This document shows, one piece after another, positions 4,864 through 6,332 of a stretch of 6,332 bases of DNA. Below the pieces are notes generated by a model. That model was not told where the DNA came from and did not search any database. It was given only the letters and a program-made list of their open reading frames with translations. The stretch is from NCBI GenBank assembly GCA_026391755.1, contig JAPLDN010000413.1:1-6332 (forward strand), in the 5' to 3' direction. Numbering within the stretch: position 1 is the first letter of the stretch; each line of letters starts with the position of its first letter. The translations under genes were made by a program, and so were the position numbers. The DNA comes from Bacteroidota bacterium. GTDB taxonomy: Bacteria > Bacteroidota > Bacteroidia > Bacteroidales > FEN-979.

Positions 4864-6332
4864 TCCGCTATCAGCCTGTTTTCAATCAGACGGTTATTAT
4901 ATTGCTGGAGAAAGGCTTTCATAAACAATACAAGCCTTTCTTTCTCTGTTTTTTCGGAATTCAGAAGGTTGGTCTTCTGCATGGGATCCCTCAGGAGGTT
5001 AAACAAATGGGTGCTCCTGGCCCCGTCAAACTCGATAAGGTAGTTATCCTTCATCATCCCGTAAACACCGCTGCTGTAATGAACTGAGAAATGAGGGGTT
5101 AAGGTATCCATCAGGTTAGTCCCGAAGGCAATGTATTTTCCGTCATACCCAAGGTAACTTAACACTGTTGGCATAATATCGGTTTGCTGGGCAGTTATTT
5201 TCGACATGCCTTTAATCTCATCACCGGGCCGGTAAAACAGCAGGGGAACGGCATATTGCCCTGCATTACTCTGGTAATAAGGATAATAGGCTTCTGATGT
5301 ATGATCGGCCGTGATCACGAACAAGGTGTTCTTGTACCAGGGCATATGCTGGATCGTATGAAAAAATTCGGCAAGGGAGAGGTCGGCATACATGATGCTC
5401 TGCTGTATAGGCAGGTTACCGGTCCGTAATATGTTTATATATTTCGGCGGTACATAATACGGGTGATGCGATGAGAGTGAAAAGAAAGCTGCACAGAACG
5501 GTTGCCCCATGGAATTGATTTCACGGGCTGCATACTGGAAGAACTGCTCGTCCCTTATCCCCCATTTGCCGTCATAATCCGCCTCATTATGGTATTCGTT
5601 CCGGCCGAAATACTTATCAAATCCCACATAATGTGTATAAGAGTCGAAACCCATAGTACCGTTGGAGCCCCCGTGGAAAAAGGCTGTTGAATACCCTTTG
5701 GCTTTCAGTAATCCGCCAATGCTGGTATACTTGCCGGAAGCATAGGAAGTCTGGATGAAACTCTCGTACATCAGCGAAGGAATAGATGAAAGTACCGCGG
5801 GAATTCCCTGTATCGAAGTCTTCCCGTTGGCATAGGCATCAAAATACAAACTGTGCTGTATCAGGGAATCCATGAACGGTGTGAAACCCTGGTAACGTCC
5901 AATGTCGAGGTCATGGTTCAGCAAGCCGATATGTTCGCGCGAAAAGCTTTCCATGATGATGATCATCACGTTCATCCTTTTGAAATTCCCCTGTTTCCCC
6001 TGGTGGACCGGGGTATACACTTTATCAAGGTCAGCTTCGGTTTTATACCAGCGTACGGTATTAAGTTTTTCATTGTTCCAGGTGCGGAGAATTGAGAAAG
6101 GGGTGTTCAGCACCAGGGGGACATTCCTTGCCGTGGTATACATGGCGGCTGTCACAACATTGATGGGCCTGAGCTGCAGTCCGCCACGTATGCCTATCAC
6201 TGAAAAGCCTGCAAACACAACCGCCATGAAAACATTCACCAGGTAATAGCTGAAGTTCCCTCCCCTGATCTTCTGACCCGTGCTGCCAACCCTGAAACGG
6301 GAAACGGTCATGACCATCAGGAAGATATAAAC
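4860..6332 (-). CDS. LTA synthase / MdoB-like phosphoglycerol transferase, sulfatase fold (N-terminus outside window)
   Basis: The frame stays open upstream of the ATG at 6317 (encoding VYIFL) to the window edge, so the gene is truncated; most of the usual N-terminal membrane helices, probably about 150 residues, are missing. Numbering from the 6317 ATG, the last helix lies at about 24-43, then the family-typical GIRGGLQLRPI (42-52), a linker, and an extracytoplasmic sulfatase/alkaline-phosphatase-fold domain. Expected active-site residues are present: Glu123 in IIIMESFSREH, the nucleophile Thr167 in NGKTSIQGIP, His285 in SSHHPYY, and Asp338-His339 in ITADHTSEAYY. FFHGGSNGTMGFDSY (213-227) is also typical. 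The family transfers phosphoglycerol from phosphatidylglycerol to an acceptor (lipoteichoic acid in Firmicutes, periplasmic glucans for MdoB), releasing diacylglycerol. In a Gram-negative host an envelope glycan or lipid is the likely acceptor; the sequence does not show which. It is the most upstream operon gene visible here. Confidence 0.9.
   Translation of the reverse strand, partial: VYIFLMVMTVSRFRVGSTGQKIRGGNFSYYLVNVFMAVVFAGFSVIGIRGGLQLRPINVVTAAMYTTARNVPLVLNTPFSILRTWNNEKLNTVRWYKTEADLDKVYTPVHQGKQGNFKRMNVMIIIMESFSREHIGLLNHDLDIGRYQGFTPFMDSLIQHSLYFDAYANGKTSIQGIPAVLSSIPSLMYESFIQTSYASGKYTSIGGLLKAKGYSTAFFHGGSNGTMGFDSYTHYVGFDKYFGRNEYHNEADYDGKWGIRDEQFFQYAAREINSMGQPFCAAFFSLSSHHPYYVPPKYINILRTGNLPIQQSIMYADLSLAEFFHTIQHMPWYKNTLFVITADHTSEAYYPYYQSNAGQYAVPLLFYRPGDEIKGMSKITAQQTDIMPTVLSYLGYDGKYIAFGTNLMDTLTPHFSVHYSSGVYGMMKDNYLIEFDGARSTHLFNLLRDPMQKTNLLNSEKTEKERLVLFMKAFLQQYNNRLIENRLIAE

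Noticed and set aside
5902..6246. Plus-strand open frame of 114 codons opposite the phosphoglycerol transferase gene.
   Set aside because: It is antisense to the transferase frame around its last membrane helix and active-site Glu, and has no independent support.

Overview
This window most likely comes from a Gram-negative member of the Bacteroidota. Three things suggest this: a lipoprotein with a C-terminal FISUMP ('Fibrobacter succinogenes major paralogous') domain preceded by fibronectin-like modules; an MdoB/LTA-synthase-type membrane sulfatase-fold protein of the sort common in that phylum; and start codons preceded by A/T-rich sequence rather than clear Shine-Dalgarno sites. The genus cannot be told from the sequence. 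I see no tRNA, rRNA, CRISPR array or mobile element.

Layout: (i) Bases 1-1499, plus strand. The 3' part of an alpha/beta-hydrolase (lipase-like) gene runs in from the left edge. It is followed 11 bases later by a small exported, probably beta-barrel, protein. (ii) Bases 1500-1568 are a short convergent intergenic gap with only a weak inverted repeat. (iii) Bases 6332-1569, minus strand, form a tight four-gene block transcribed right to left: LTA-synthase/MdoB-like phosphoglycerol transferase (its N-terminal membrane part lies outside the window), YegS/DgkB-type lipid kinase, YbdG-type mechanosensitive channel, FISUMP lipoprotein. The junctions are a 4-base ATGA overlap, a 10-base gap and another 4-base ATGA overlap, so this is very probably one operon.

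How the genes may work together: MdoB/LtaS-family enzymes take phosphoglycerol from phosphatidylglycerol and leave diacylglycerol in the membrane. A diacylglycerol kinase returns that lipid to phosphatidic acid. A YbdG-type channel answers membrane tension or osmotic change. The first three genes therefore read as an envelope module that couples phosphoglycerol transfer, lipid recycling and osmotic protection. This is inference from family roles and gene order.

Two details stand out. The FISUMP lipoprotein gene is broken by what looks like an internal deletion of about 95 bases within its second fibronectin-like module, with a 10-11 base sequence at the junction that reads sensibly in both frames. 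In addition, the start codons of the channel and lipoprotein genes are preceded by nearly the same 17-base inverted-repeat element (14 of 17 bases shared).
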